This document shows positions 11,930-25,604 of a stretch of DNA of 64,000 nucleotides, piece after piece (within the stretch, counting starts at the first letter, position 1; the number at the start of each line of letters is the position of its first letter). Made by a program: the position numbers and the translations under genes. The stretch is from assembly GCA_002007465.1 (NCBI GenBank), contig LNAC01000065.1:5630990-5694989 (forward strand), read 5' to 3'. Under the pieces are notes generated by a model, which was given only the letters and a program-made list of their open reading frames with translations, made no database searches and was not told where the DNA came from. The DNA comes from Ailurus styani (Eukaryota; Chordata; Mammalia; Carnivora; Ailuridae).

Positions 11930-14085
11930 TCGATAATTTCTCTAGAGACATAGTCTTCCCAATGACACAGTCTGAACACTCACACACAGTGGGGGAAATC
12001 AAGACCACAGAAGCTTCTCTTTAGGTATAGTTCCTATGTTGTCAGCAAACGACTGTGAAAAAACATCAGTGTGTTCACGTTCTTTACATTCAGAATTGTG
12101 GACCGAGTGTTGAAAACTTGTAACACGACTGCATGGTATTCCTCCAGTGTGCTGGGAGGAAGAAATGCCCAGACCCACTTTATGCCACAGCACCTCCAGA
12201 ACTGGATCCTGCACAATCGCACCCCCAGAGGATCAGAGAGAGAGAGATGAGTCCACACGGCCTAGATTGGAATTAGAGGAAAGGAGAATGGCACAATACA
12301 TATTTTAGGCCTGAATTCTCTGGGTCACGGTCTCCCCCATCCATGGGCTGGGGCACCCTTTCCGGGTTCCGCAGACTGGTCTCCCCAAGAGCAGCCGTGA
12401 GCGCTGCTGACGCTGAAGGTCAGCTGCTGAGCAGGAGTCCTGCGGGTTTTCTTCCAGCCCTTTTCCCCTTTCTCACAAAGGACTATTTAAAGCACAATTC
12501 CTGATCTCATACTTGGACCCATTTTTAGACACAAGAATAAAGAAAATTAGGGGTTCTAGGACTGGGTAGGTTTCTGTCACACTCACCAAATTGCAAGGGT
12601 ACTTGCAGCTCTCGGATAGGAATATTTTAACTATATTTAATCACAGGAAAACTTCCCAAGGAGGCTCAGGTTAGCTCCTTTCATACAGTGACAACGCAAG
12701 GAAGGTTTCACTTGGAATAACAAATGAGGTTATTCCATCAAGACGCTTTTCCTGAGCCCATACCTGAGAAGCAAATAACATTACCTTCTAGTCCAAGTAA
12801 TAGATTTTGTATTAGAGATTTTTGTTCATTTCCCCTGTCAATCATGCCTTCCTCTGCTCCTCCCTTCTTTCTTTGAGAACCTGCCCACATACTTTGCAAA
12901 GACTCAGTTCCCACAGCCCGTGCTGTGTGGGTGTGTGATTTGCTTCTCTAAATGCAGACAACTAGATCAAAAGTCCCTACTCAAATGCAGACAATCAGAC
13001 TCTCTCCTGGGGATTGGAATTGGGTTTCTGAGCTGCTACTGAGTGTCTGTGGAACATTTAAAGAGAGAGGTGAAGTTAGCAATGGGGACGTTGTGTTTGC
13101 TCTTGTGCCAAGAAGAGGAAAGAACTGGTCGAGAGATAGAGATAAAAAGGGAGACAAAGACAGGCATAGAAATGAGAATGAGGGAGCACAGATGGGGGGG
13201 AGGATGAGAATGCAGAATAATGACCAGATGTAGACAGATGCAGAGACAAGAAACCAATTCATTTAAGAGAAACGAAGCACAAAATCTTGGCCTTGCTTTC
13301 TATTACTGTTTCCAGTACTTTGTGCACATAATTGCATTCTCTGACCTTTCATTTCATTATATACCCCTGTGATAAACACAACCCTTCCTTTGTGTGTGTG
13401 TGCTATGTATGTGTGTGTGATTGAATGGGTTTTGTTCCTTGCAACCAAGAAATCCCAGGACAGATTTGCATTCATAACCTCACCTCTGAAGACCAGTAAC
13501 ATTTCAAGATGGCACCTCTGTCTTAAGACTAGAACTCATGGTTCTGGGACTAGCACCCAGACGTGAGGGAGGCCTTTGTGATCTAGTGTCTTTGCATCAT
13601 GCTCATTGATTTATCTGTCACTAGTGCTTCACGTGCTTTGGCTCTGTTTTCATTCTTTGCATCAAGCTAAAATAGATTCTATAATTGATATCCTCCTCAG
13701 AGGAGCGTGACTTTCCATCTGGGGTGGATTTTCAAAATTCTTAGCTGGATCCCAGAGGGTTGGAATGGCTCCAAGATTCCTCATCACACCATTGGCCAGC
13801 ACCTCTTTTTCCTTTCTCTGAAAGGTGTGAATTTGACCTTTTCATTGGTCACCAAGGCTGCCATATTCAGCTACTTGTGACTAGGATACAAAGGACTTTG
13901 AGGGAGAGCAGCCCACAGAGTTCTATTTGAGGGATGCCAAATGGTTCCCCAGGACCCAGCTGGTGCCTCTTTCTTGCACCATGCCTGAAATGTGCACAGT
14001 TATTTCTGTTGAATTATAATATTATTGCTCACGATTAAGTCTAATATTAAAACAAAATTAGCAATGCCCACAGAGAGGGCAGAAA
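11930..14085. other. Intergenic stretch, mostly unassigned
   Basis: No gene was seen. It has a purine-rich GA tract at 13120-13210 and a short interrupted TG tract at 13390-13420. Confidence 0.5.
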
Positions 14086-14089
14086 ACTC

Positions 14090-14280
14090 TCAAACCTGCC
14101 AGTTACGTGACTTTGGAAAAATCAAACCTCTATCTTTCAGTTTCCTCATCTGTAAGATGATAATACTAATACCTACTTTAGAGGGTTGTTATGGGGGTTG
14201 AATGAGTTAATATTTGTAAAGTCCCTAAAAGGGTGCCTGACACTTAGCATGAGCCCTGTTGAACACTTGTACTTCCTGTT
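14090..14280 (+). repeat. MIR
   Basis: Good sense match: 'cagtttcctcatctgtaag', 'gagggttgttatgggggttg', 'gggtgcctgacacttagca'. Confidence 0.9.
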
Positions 14281-14577
14281 AAAATGGTGATAGAAAGCTC
14301 TAAAGTCTAGAGCTTTTCCTTACACTTAGAATGTCTGGGGTTTTCAAAGTGGAAGGGGCCAAGGAATCAGGTCTTAGTGGGTTGGGAACACTACAGGGTG
14401 AGACCAGGGGTAAAGGTCTGCCTCCTGAAAGGGGTTCTTCACATGTGTGTGTGAGGCTTACAGTGTTGAGCTAGGAAGAAAAGGCAAGATAATGGGGAGG
14501 GATTTTGGAAGTTACAGTAATTTTAAATGTGTAAATGTCTTTGTGAAAGTCTGTCTCAAAGGGTTAGGCACTGATGT

Positions 14578-14578
<1 letters not shown>

Positions 14579-14632
<54 letters not shown>
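14579..14632 (+). repeat. (TG)n microsatellite
   Basis: About 25 uninterrupted TG dinucleotides. Confidence 0.98.
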
Positions 14633-14634
<2 letters not shown>

Positions 14635-14774
14635 TTAAACTCAGGAACACAGGCATGGACATAGGTGATGTGGGTCCTTGAAACATACCTGCTTTTAGAA
14701 GATATTCTCAGAAAGTTGTTGGTTGGCAACAAAAACTTGGCAGACATTGCAAGGATATTGGGGTGTTTGGGTTT

Positions 14775-15035
14775 TAAGTCATGTTTATCAGGTATAATTC
14801 AAATCCAGTAAAATTTATCCTTTTTATTTAGTATATAGTTCTAAGAGTTTGATAAATGTGTTCAGTCATGTGACCACCACAATCAAGATATAAACCATTG
14901 CCATCTGGCCTGAAAGTTCCTTTGCAGCCATTTGTGAACAACTTCACTTCCCTCCCACGGTTCTGGTAACCACTAATCCCTCTCCCCTCTGGGTAGTTTT
15001 GCCTTTTGCAGAGTGTCAATAAACTTTCTCTAACC
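14775..15035 (-). mobile_element. L1 3' end fragment, antisense
   Basis: Anchors 'tatcaggtataattcaaat', 'gaccaccacaatcaagatat' and 'ggtaaccactaatccctctc' are the reverse complement of an old L1 3'UTR. Confidence 0.8.
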
Positions 15036-15154
15036 TTTGAGCCCATGTCAGGTAATAAACTCTTTTAGTATCCTGATGCTCTTATCATGGTTCTAATTAT
15101 ACTGTATTTCCAATTGACTGATACATTGTTAAATGTCCACCTCTTCTACTAGAC

Positions 15155-15265
15155 TTCTGCCATCATGTCTGAGGGTAGAGATTATGTAGCTAGTTCATTA
15201 CTGTATTTCCAGCAGTACCATCAAATAGAGGCTCAACAAACATCTGTTAAAAAATGAATGAATAA
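15155..15265 (+). repeat. L2 3' tail
   Basis: L2-type ending: 'tactgtatttccagcagtac', 'gaggctcaacaaacatctg', 'aaaaatgaatgaat'. Confidence 0.7.
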
Positions 15266-15572
15266 GTCAATGACTGTAAGGAAAGTGTTCTAAGTCTGTA
15301 TTGACTAAGCAAAAGCAATTTGATATTCAGTGGTATCAGATCTATCCCATTGTAAAGCACCCAGACACTCTACTATTTAAACATCCTGAAGAGTATGCAT
15401 TTACTTTTGGAGTTACATTGGATCTAAATATTAGCAATCAGAACCATCCCAGGCCATTCCCGATTCATGATCAGTATGCTCAATTAATTAAAAATAAAAC
15501 AGGAAAAAAAATCCTTAAACATTTAACACTGTCTACTGCCATTATTTTGTTTAACTGCACATTTGAAGCTAT

Positions 15573-15845
<273 letters not shown>

Positions 15846-15879
15846 TTAGTTATTAATAATATCACATCAAGTTGTTACT

Positions 15880-16110
15880 GTTGCTGCTAGTCGAGCACCG
15901 TGTTAAATCTTTTCATGGGCTATTTCGCTGAATTTCTGTAGTGACCTTATTGAATATACTATTATTAATCCCATTTTACAGATGAGCACCAGGGATTCTG
16001 TGATAATTGAGTAACTTGCCCCAACCTACGCAGCTATTGGTAAGGAGCCAGAATCAAAGTCCTGGTATTCTGATCCTGGGACCCACACTCTTAACCGCTA
16101 AGCTCTCTGT
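15880..16110 (-). repeat. MIR
   Basis: 'cccattttacagatgagca' and 'cccacactcttaaccgcta' are typical of antisense MIR. Confidence 0.85.
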
Positions 16111-16779
16111 CTCTCTAGAAACACAGATACGTTACATTTTCAGAATTTCAAAATAAATCTCTTTTTTAAAAAAATATAATCTCTGTTATGGGAACTATTC
16201 ATTCTGCGTTGCACTGAACAATAAAATTGTCCAGAAATATGAAATTAAAAATGCTAATAGAAAATCTGTGCTTTGGAAAATTGTTCAGCTTTTAGTGTGA
16301 TCATAAATCACCCCCAAGTCCATAGTCCCCATAAATAGATTGAAGGAAAACATATGAGTAGTACATACATGGAGAGGCTTTTTAGTTTCCAACCACAGCT
16401 TGTGAAATATCTTCCCAAGCGGCATTAAAAACATTAAGGTCATTTGATTCTCTGTGATTCTGAGCTATGTTTACACTTAATTCAACCCCAAATGCTCACC
16501 CATGTGCTAGCTGTAAAAAGTCATCCCAGCAATGACTAAGGCCCTTTAGCAGTGATGGCACATTCCTCTTACAGGCTAGACCGTTCTTGTTTCCCTGGGC
16601 TCTTGTTTGTCTTAGGAGGTCCCACCTAATAGTGAGGCCAAAAGGAGCTTCCCGGGCCTCAATTCAAGAGAGCTCAGTGCTACTTCGAAAGGGTCGGGTC
16701 CAAGGCCTCTAGGATTACTTACTAGTGGAACCGAACGCTGCTCAAAGGTCAGAGGTGGCTGTAGATGTCTCTTTCTTTT

Positions 16780-16959
16780 TAAAATTTAATGGTTTATTTG
16801 AGGAAGAGAGAGTAAGCATGAGCAGGGGGAGAGGGAGAGAATCCTCAAATAGACTCCCCAATGAATGTGGGCCCACCATGGGGCTCAATCCCATGGCACT
16901 GAGATCAAGACCTGAGCCACAGCTGGAGGCTTAAGTAACTGGGCCACGTAGGTGTGCCG
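16780..16959 (-). mobile_element. SINEC, diverged
   Basis: Antisense SINE ('aagcatgagcagggggagag', 'ctgagatcaagacctgagcc') with similar flanks gatgtctctttctttt and gatctctctttttttc. Confidence 0.85.
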
Positions 16960-17085
16960 GATCTCTCTTTTTTTCTGCATATTGGAGGAGCACAGGAGCT
17001 GACCCAGGTCTAGACCCTCTGGGGGCCTGACCCACCATCTAGTTTTGTTTCTTCTTCCTCCTCCTCTTCCTCTTCTCCTTCTTCT

Positions 17086-17283
17086 TCTGAAGATTTAGTT
17101 ATTTGAAAGTGAGAATGCGTGCACTCGTACAAGGTGGGGAGAGGGCAGAGGGAGAGAATATCCAAGCAGACTCCTGCTGAGCAGGGAGTCTGTGGTGGGG
17201 CTCTAATTCACAAGCCATGAGTTCAGGATCTGAGCCAAATCCAAGAGTCCCAAACTTAACCAACTGAGCCACCCAGGAACCCC
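17086..17283 (-). mobile_element. SINEC, diverged, with CT-rich tail
   Basis: Antisense SINE ending 'ccaactgagccacccaggaa'. A (CTT/CCT)n tract at 17050-17085 derives from its tail side. Confidence 0.88.
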
Positions 17284-18579
17284 TTGTTTTTGTATCTTCT
17301 TAACAGTGATTTAAAGGCTTAGTTTTAATATATCTGACGGACAATAGAGGGTCAAGATCCCCCCAAATTATGTTAGGCTTATGAGAAAGGAGATGTTCCC
17401 CTCAGAACCCAGGCCTCAGGCAAAAGATCCATCTCTGTTTACCGGAGAACTCCACATGGGGATGCAGGAGAAAGCCCAGTTGGGAACTAAGGGGCTGCCA
17501 TCTTTAGGCATGGACTCAGGTACCCCTGCCTGCCTTAAGGAATCTCACAGAGCTGGGTGCTGGGTCCAAGACAGCATTCTGACATTACTCTGTATTTGCT
17601 CTGTGCGAAGTGAAGCTTATCACCATTAATACTGAGAATGCCCCTGAGTCCCCTGGAGTCCCCTGAAATGTGGCTTCTTTTGGGTGTCTCTCACGTGAAG
17701 CAGAGGACAGGACTGCCTGTGAGGCCCAGAGATCCAGGAATTGGCTGCCTTTCTCAAGTGTAGCCCACACTGAGGGACCTGAGGCAGAGAATATCTTTCC
17801 AACCGACTTGGCTTTAATGTTTTTCCCTCAGCTGTTCTCAGAGAGGGTGATGAATTAGAGCAGCATCCCTCCCGTATTGAAGGTCTCTGGAGTTTCAGTT
17901 CCTGGGGTCAACTGCGATCCCCAAGTGACCATTCTGCCTCTGATTAATCCTCAGAAGGTCAATAGAAGCCTCGCTTGAGGTCACAGGGCCCACGTCACTC
18001 ACCTCCCTTTGTCTCAGTGACACGGCTTTTTATCATCTCACGTGGTCACAAGAAGAGTGAGTACCCTCCAGTAGGGTATTTTGAAAGACAACGTTCACAT
18101 AACTGTTATTAGAGTATATGTTATAATTGTTCTATTGTATTATGTGTGAGTATTGTGACTCTCTTATTGTGCCTAATTTATAAATGAAACTTTATCATAG
18201 GTCTGTGTGCAGAAGGAGAAGCAGACTGTAGAGGGTTGTGTTCTGTGTCTGGGTTGAGGAAACTATCCACACACATAAGGGGGGACGACTGGACATCCGG
18301 CTGACCCTCCACTAGGTGCTCATTTTCCTGCTGGTTAAAAGCTCTCTGAGGATTTGCCCAGCTGCCAGCTAGGAAGCCATTTTCTCTCTGGAATTTGTCA
18401 CTTCTTTAGGCCTCTGAAGTAGGTAAATGTTATAGGATTTACTCACCCACGCCTTCCTTAAAGACTCCCTAGAACGTTTTACCACTTGTCAAATTCTGCC
18501 TGACAATTCTGGCTGAATATCTTTAATAAATAATAATACTTCAAAGAATAGTACAAATGATACTTATTCTTCTTGTAAT

Positions 18580-18690
18580 TGAAAATCCGTGTCCTTGGAC
18601 CTACATCACTTCACCTCCCTCTCCTCCAGCCCCTGGCAACCACTGTTCTAGTCTCTGCTTCGATGAAATAGGGTTTAAAAAAAATCACTT
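18580..18690 (-). mobile_element. L1 3' end fragment, antisense
   Basis: 'cccctggcaaccactgttct' and 'agtctctgcttcgatgaa' match the antisense L1 3'UTR. Confidence 0.6.
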
Positions 18691-19299
18691 ATTTGTGGAT
18701 CCAAAACCAAGGTTGATTTCTCACACAGTTGAAATAATCGAAGATTCACAGGACGTTGTTCCCTCGACCCAACCTCCTCCCAGTGAATGACACCCGGTAT
18801 AACTGTCATGTACAAAAGCCCATACATTTATATTTTAATGGAGTTATAATACCTATCTTTTTAATATATCAGAACACACATAGCACCTTAGAGACTGCTT
18901 TTGTTTTAAGTTTTTTCTTACTCAACCTACCAATAAATATTGGTGGTCTAGACTGCACGAGCCCCTCTTTTCTTCATACACATTTCACCGAGGCCAGCAT
19001 TTCCCAAAGTATGCTTGCAGAATATAATGCCATTTTAGGTGATGCAGGAGTAAATATTAAATACAAGTTAATAGTCATCTATTCTTTTACTACCTCAACC
19101 TTTACCCACTGAATTAATATTTACAATAGCACTGAAGTATTCTCATAAATTTAATTCAGTGGAGAGTTAAAGAAGAAAGTTCTAAGTGAATTATCATACA
19201 GGCTATAGGCAGATAGGGGAAAAATACTGAAGGTGGTATTTAAGGGACTGAAGGTTGAGGAATACGCCTGTACGTTATTTAGGTCCATGACTCTCTATC

Positions 19300-20258
19300 T
19301 ACTGCTAACTCTGACTTCTCTATTGCCAATACAAATCTCTATTTGAACCTCCCAAGTCATACATGTTCTGTTGCTCTCTTTCTCCTCTGGCATGTTTCAC
19401 AGACATCTTAAAACTGACACATTCTAACAGAACTCATCACCTCTCCCCCCACCCCACCTCACCTCAAATCTGCTTTTCTCCAATCTCTGTCTTCTCTGGG
19501 AATAAGGCCACCACACACTTCTTCCAAGGTCAGAAGGTGGGGTGTCATCATTTGCTTCTCCTGTCCTTCAACCCTACAGCCAATCAATTACTGGACCCTG
19601 TTCATTCCACCTTCCAGATGTCTCTCCTGTTTACCACCTTAGTCCCAACCATCATTGTCCTTGGTTTGGACACCTTTCCAAAAAAAGAGACTTCCTCTCT
19701 TTTCCCTCCCCCACCCGCATCCCAATTCCATCTGCAAGTGGTGTAAACTTCTTGGTCCTGGACTTAGAGACCATGCCTGGCTTCCTTCTGCCCTCAGGCG
19801 GTGCCTCTGTAATTTGGCTTCTGTCTACCTCCTCAGCCTATCTCCTAGTGCTTCCTGCTTTCCTCTCCCTTCTCACCAACTACTTCCCAGGCCTCCCAGG
19901 TCTTTGACCTGCTTTACAGGCTTTGCATATACCATTCCATCTGCTTGGGATCTTATCATTCTCTGCCCTCACCCACCTCCCTGGCATTACTAACTCTTGC
20001 TCATTCTTCAGATCTCAGCTATACGTTCATTTTCCAGGAGTGCTTCTTGGACAGACTACTCCAAGATGGTCCCTCTGTTTACTCTTTGAGTGTATGCTGT
20101 ACTGTTTCATGGTTATTTGAATATTTCTAATTTCTTTTTCAGCATGTTTCTCTGTTCTGCAGGACTGTTAGATTGCTAGATTGTCCATTGCATTAACTTT
20201 AGTGCTCAGCTCACTTCCTGGCGTATGGTAGGTATTCATTAAATATTTGAGGAATGAA
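19300..20258 (+). repeat. L2 3' end, long copy
   Basis: A long pyrimidine-rich L2 series: 'atctcagctatacgttcat', 'ctcagctcacttcctggcg', ending 'taggtattcattaaatattt'. The several overlapping open frames here are by-products. Confidence 0.85.
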
Positions 20259-20309
20259 ACAACAAGATTGTTGGCTCTTGGGCCCGCCATTACGGCATGG
20301 TCCCTGTTA

Positions 20310-20531
<222 letters not shown>

Positions 20532-20699
20532 TTATATTCTCCAAGGGAACCCGGGGGTGTAAGATTGGAAGATATATGTCAATGTGCCCCTGTCCTTGGA
20601 TTCTTTGCCCTCTATCTGGAAGTGGGATATAGGGACATCTGGCCCTGGATCTTTAAATAATGGCAACAAAGTGTTCTTCAGGAACAATAAGAATTAGTA

Positions 20700-20960
20700 G
20701 AATTAGGATGAGATTTCCCACCTGTTTGTGATGTGACTTTGGGAAAACACCTCACCTCTCTAAGCCTTGGTTTTCTGATCTGTTAAATATTTCAGGGGTA
20801 CCTACTATGTGCTAGGCTCAGTCTCTGGCATTGAGGGAGCCACATTGAATAAGAGAAGGTCCTGCTCTTGTGGAATTTATGTCCTACGTCAATCAAAGCA
20901 TCACCTCATGTCAGGGTGATAAAGGAGGATGGCATCCAAAGAAGTTCTTTGATATCACAG
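20700..20960 (+). repeat. MIR followed by an old unassigned repeat
   Basis: 'gatgtgactttgggaaaaca' and 'taagccttggttttctgat' are MIR. From about 20795, 'tactatgtgctaggctcag' and 'cctgctcttgtggaatttat' are the widespread unassigned type. Confidence 0.75.
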
Positions 20961-21184
20961 TGGATAAGGGAACCCCTTGGATTCAGCCTAGGACATAGTG
21001 ATTTCCAGCTGATCTCTCTGGTTTAAACTCCTTGAAAGGGTGGTGCTAACTCATTCCTTTCCAGTGGGTAGCCCCCAGTGAACACTGAGAACTGCACAAG
21101 GTACAGTGGAGAAAATTCATTTCTCTATCGTCTTAGACCCTAGCACATCCTATATTACAGAACTCTCACATATCACAGTTATTG

Positions 21185-21325
21185 CATTTTTAATAGTCTT
21201 TCTTCTCAACTAAAATGCAAGCTCCATGAGGCCAGGGATCCTACCTTTCTTTCTCACTATTCCCAGTGGCACAAATTCCTGCTACGTAGTAAGAGCTCGT
21301 ACATGCTGTTTAATGAATGAAGAAG
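21185..21325 (+). repeat. L2 3' tail
   Basis: 'gcaagctccatgaggccagg' and 'ctgctacgtagtaagagctc', ending 'tttaatgaatgaa'. Confidence 0.8.
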
Positions 21326-21814
21326 AAGAGAAGGAAAGAAAAACAAAATTTTACAGCTTTTAGCCTGGGTAATGTGCAACAATTGTCAATACAAAGAATG
21401 ATGATCAGACAGAAAACACAGCTTTTGTATTGAGCACTTACTATATTTCTGACATTTTCCTAAGGGACTCAGCACCCAGGAGTGACACAACCAGATGTGG
21501 CCTCTGCCCTCTTACAATCTACTTTACAATCTAGAGAGATAATAAGCAATAATTAAGAAAAGAATACGTATATATTTGGTTTTATGTATAGTCAATAATT
21601 ATTTGTCCATATGTATATATATTATACCTATTTACAGCTTGTGATGTATGAGGCAAAGAAGGCACAGAAACAAAAAAAAAATAAAAGAAATACATTTGAG
21701 AGGAAAACTACTTAGATAGTAGATCTTAGAGGTCTCTGAGAATAGACAAACATCTACGCTAAGACCTAATGGATGAGAAGGATCCCGCCCTGTAAAAGTG
21801 TTGGGTGCGGGCGT

Positions 21815-21840
21815 GGGGGGGGGGGGGCGGGGGCAGGGGG
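21815..21840 (+). repeat. G-rich tract with G-quadruplex potential
   Basis: Thirteen consecutive G, then C, five G, CA and five G. It lies in SNTN intron 2 on the strand opposite the transcript. Confidence 0.85.
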
Positions 21841-22064
21841 AGTCAGGCTGGGACTAGATGGGCTGTACCAGATGTCCCAGGCTCAGGGAGCAGAAGATGT
21901 GAAGGCTCAGATCAGAAGGTGTCTGGCATGTTGCAGGAGCCGGGAGGAGAGAGTTGTGGTGGGAACCCAGAAGCGTGTCTGATGAGGAAAGGAGGTGGGA
22001 TTGGCTCACGCAGAGCTTACAGCCCCTGGAAAGGAATCAGGCTTTCCTTCCCAAGTATTTTCTC

Positions 22065-22645
22065 CTTGGGTGTCCGTTGTTGGTTTTTTAATCCTTTCAA
22101 CTGAGATCTTTTATAGAGGAATAGTTTCTAATTTTTATAAAGCCTGATTTACCAATTTTTCCTCTTATGAAAGATTTGTCCTATGTAAAATGAGAAATTA
22201 TAATCTTATGACCTACATTTAAATCCATGATCCATGTTGAGTTCATTTTTGTAGCAGTATGAGACTTAGGTAGAGGATCATTTTTTTTTTTAACATGGAA
22301 GACCAATTGCTTCTGCATCAGTTGTTGAAAATAGTATCTTTCCTTTATCTTTGTCAAAAATCAGTTGGGCATCTTTGTATGGGTCACTCTCTGGGTTCCC
22401 TATTCTGTTATATCGATCCGTGCATCTGACCCTCTGTCGACAACCCACTGTTTTGATTCCTGTTGCTATATGGTAAACAATAACATGGGGGACAGTGAGT
22501 CCTCCACTTTCTCCTTTTTCAAAATAATTTTTTTGGCTACTCTCGGCCCTTTTCCTTTCTGTGTATCTATAGGACTTGAAATAAGCCTTAAGAGAAATCT
22601 GAGGAGAATTGAAATCTTCGCTATGTCGACTTTTCCAGTTCAGGA
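22065..22645 (-). mobile_element. L1 fragment, antisense
   Basis: Anchors 'tttgtcaaaaatcagttggg', 'ccactgttttgattcctgtt' and 'gacagtgagtcctccacttt' are antisense L1 ORF2. The copy is degenerate. Confidence 0.85.
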
Positions 22646-22649
22646 ATAG

Positions 22650-22770
22650 TACGTATCTCCATCATCATACCACTTTACAGATGAAGAGAGGATATGACCT
22701 TGCTGAGGACACACTACTAGTGAGTGGCAGAGCTTGAATTTGAATCCATGCAGAAAACATAAGCCTCACG
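22650..22770 (-). repeat. MIR fragment
   Basis: 'ccactttacagatgaagaga' and 'gagtggcagagcttgaattt'. Confidence 0.8.
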
Positions 22771-23549
22771 AAGATAGAGATTTTTTTTTTGCCTGTCTTG
22801 TTTTCTGTGGAATCCATGATATTAAAATAATGCCTACCACATGGCAATTGCTTCACATTTATTTGTTGAAAGGATGTCTGCCAAACCTGTGTCCTCAGCT
22901 TCTTACTCCTTGATTTCCTTCTTAGTTTCTGATCCTCAGTCTCATTGCCAATGGCTTGTGCCTGACCTTTCCCCCTTCTGTCTGCTTGTCCAATAGCTGG
23001 GTCTCCATCTAGCCTAGGGCTCCAGACTTAGAACATTCCCTGCTTTTTTGGATTTGATTTTTAGCTCTTTCTCCCCCTATCCTTAACCTCCTCTTCCCTT
23101 CATCTCTGCCACATCCATGAAACCCACAGTTAGAACTGAGATTCTCCTCAATTACCCAACACTTTGCTGCTCATCAATAATCCCAGGAAATGAACATATT
23201 CTTCTAGCTTGTGTCTACCTGCCTTTCCTGGGGCATGTGTGTTTGAGGTAGTGAGATGCTGTAAGGTGGTAACCTTGAATTTAAGTGGCTAAAGAATAAA
23301 CTATATTTATTCTGTCTTTAAGAAGACAATTCCTTAGAGGAAATACCTTAATTCATTAAGAGATAAATATTCCTTCTGTAATTTTGGCCCCTTGATTTAT
23401 TAATTAATAACCAAGAGTAGCTTGGAGAGGCTCTAGTATGAGCTGCTCTACGGGGTCGTGGGGACAGTGACTCCTTGCTCTGTCTTTCTGGTAAGGAAGG
23501 GGTATATTTGCAAGCCATGAGTGAACTTGCAAATGATGACAGACACCTT

Positions 23550-23750
23550 CCTTGTTTACTGTGTGCCAGATGCTTTTCAAACATAATCTTATTTAATGCT
23601 TAGTAAAACCCATAGAGATAGGGACTATTTGAGTCTCAATTTTACATATTGGAAATTGACACGTGGAGAGATTAAGAGTTTTAAGATCACATTGCTCGAA
23701 GGGGCAGATGAAGGATTTGTAAGTCTGTCTGACTTCAAAGACCATGGAGA
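23550..23750 (-). repeat. MIR
   Basis: 'actgtgtgccagatgctttt', 'aatttctac'-type core replaced by 'caattttacatattggaaat', then 'ttgtaagtctgtctgacttc'. Confidence 0.65.
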
Positions 23751-24327
23751 GACCTGCCGCTTTGGAGTATCTCTTTGTAAGGCCATCTCCACAGAGGCTG
23801 TGGAGTTCAGACATTGTCCGGCCCCCACCCCCCAGAAGTTCCGGTCCATCTACAATCTAGAAGGCGACTCCATCTGGGCGAGCTGACTCCTCTTCCTTCT
23901 CCGCCATTCTTTTAACTCCAGCAGGCATTTTCCCCCTGACTATGAACTAGCATATGTTCATGGTACAAACTGAACTAGAAAATACTACAAATAAAGGATA
24001 ACAAGGTGCTCTGGTTGTCCTACCAACACTCATGATAGTTTGCAGAGATGTTTTGGCTTACTGTTTTTATGGTTGGGTTCTTCCCTTAATAAACTCAGCA
24101 TGTTGCCTTTTAATTCCTGCCCTGTCTGCCTCACAGAGTTGTGAGCGAATATGTGAAAGCACATTGTAAAGAGCTAAGTCCTGTTAAAAACCCACGGGGT
24201 CGATATTTCTCTTTTGGTGTCTTTTATCAGCTTTCTTGCCTCTGGAAGGGGCGCGTTAGCGAGGGTGTTAAATGGGGCACTTCATGTCAGCCTGTCCTGC
24301 TATTTCCTAGCTCACTTTTCATGGTTT

Positions 24328-24533
24328 TTTTTTAAGATTTTATTTATTTATTTGACAGAGAGAGAGAGAGAGAGAGATCACAAGTAGGCAGAGAGGCAGG
24401 CAGAGAGAGGAGGAAGCAGGCTCTCCCTCTCCGCTGAGCACAGAGCCTGATGTGGGGCTCGATCCCAGGACCCTGAGATCATGACCTGAGCTGAAGGCAG
24501 AGGCTTTAACCCACTGAGCCACCAGGCGCCCCG
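24328..24533 (-). mobile_element. SINEC, well preserved
   Basis: Antisense SINE with a pure (GA)n stretch, 'acaagtaggcagagaggcag' and the head 'ccactgagccaccaggcgcc'. Flanked by tcatggttt at 24319-24327 and 24534-24542. Confidence 0.97.
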
Positions 24534-24574
24534 TCATGGTTTAATAATACTAAACTGTGTGTAGTCCCTTACTC

Positions 24575-24880
24575 AATTCTCCCAACAAGTATTTTTTGGC
24601 GAATACTTATTGCCAGGCTCTGTCCTAGTTCTGGGGATGGAACAGTGAGCAATTCTTAATTTGGCGCTTGCATTCTGGAAGACAATTGAAATGAACAATT
24701 ACGGAGCTAGTATTCTATGTGCTAGCCGTTCTCCCGTAAGATGCACAGGATTTGACTCACTTAACTCTTACCACCAGCCTTCAGAGGTGGGTTCCCACAT
24801 CATCGCCACTTTACAGACAAGGAAACAGAGGCTCACAAAGGTAAGTAGCTTGTTGAAGGTCACACAGCCAGACTGGTGCC
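24575..24880 (-). repeat. Old repeat followed by MIR
   Basis: 'tgccaggctctgtcctagtt' is the unassigned type. From about 24710, 'actttacagacaaggaaaca' and 'gaaggtcacacagccagact' are antisense MIR. Confidence 0.8.
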
Positions 24881-25035
24881 TCACCATGAGGCACACTGCC
24901 TCTCTGTACTGTTTTTCAGGCAGTGCATTCTATAGGACTCTTTCCCAAACCCCCAGATTTCTCTACTTCCCCAAACACAAACTTATCATAACCCTCACAC
25001 CAAAACACGGTTGATCTGTCTAAACTTCCTTCTAG

Positions 25036-25345
25036 ATCAGAGCTGTCCAAAAGAAATGTCACGTGAGCCATAATGATAATCTAATCTTTCCGGCAGCCAT
25101 GTTAAAAGGGTGAAAAGAAACATACAAAATCGTTTTCATAATACAGTTTATGTAACCCAATGTATCAGAAATACTATCATTTTAACATGCGATCAATCTA
25201 AACAAATTATTGAGATATGTTATCTTTTTTTCTACCAAGTCTCTTAAAATCTGACTTACTGATCACACTTACAGCACACTTCAGTGCTCAAAGTCTACGG
25301 GTCACTGGTGGCTGTCCTACTGGACGGAGCGGTTCTAGACGGAAG
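25036..25345 (+). mobile_element. hAT-type DNA transposon fragment
   Basis: 'agagctgtccaaaagaaatg', 'cccaatgtatcagaaatact', 'atcattttaacatgcgatca', and an end near 'gtcctactggacggagcgg'. The ends are imperfect inverted repeats. Confidence 0.75.
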
Positions 25346-25604
25346 GCTCCCGAGGACAGTTACTACATTGTATTTATCTCTATGCTCATGCCCAGGCCTT
25401 GGTGTGTTACAGGCCTCGGTGTATGTGTGTTAGATGGAGCAGGCTGGAACATCAGAGCCATCCTCTGCCTCTTTCCCCTTTTCCTGCCCTGGAACATGGC
25501 CTTGAGCTCCAAACGTTAGATCTAGCGAGTTCCTGGCACTTTAGAGTCATAGAAACCAACTCTTGGTGCGGCAAGGTGTCAGAATCACCTCGTTTTAGAA
25601 CTTC

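Noticed and set aside
14447..14747. Cys/Val and His/Thr repeat proteins around 14.6 kb
   Set aside because: Produced by the (TG)n microsatellite on the two strands.
19363..20120. Several overlapping 65-127-codon plus-strand frames
   Set aside because: They lie in an L2 3' end whose pyrimidine-rich sequence lacks stops.
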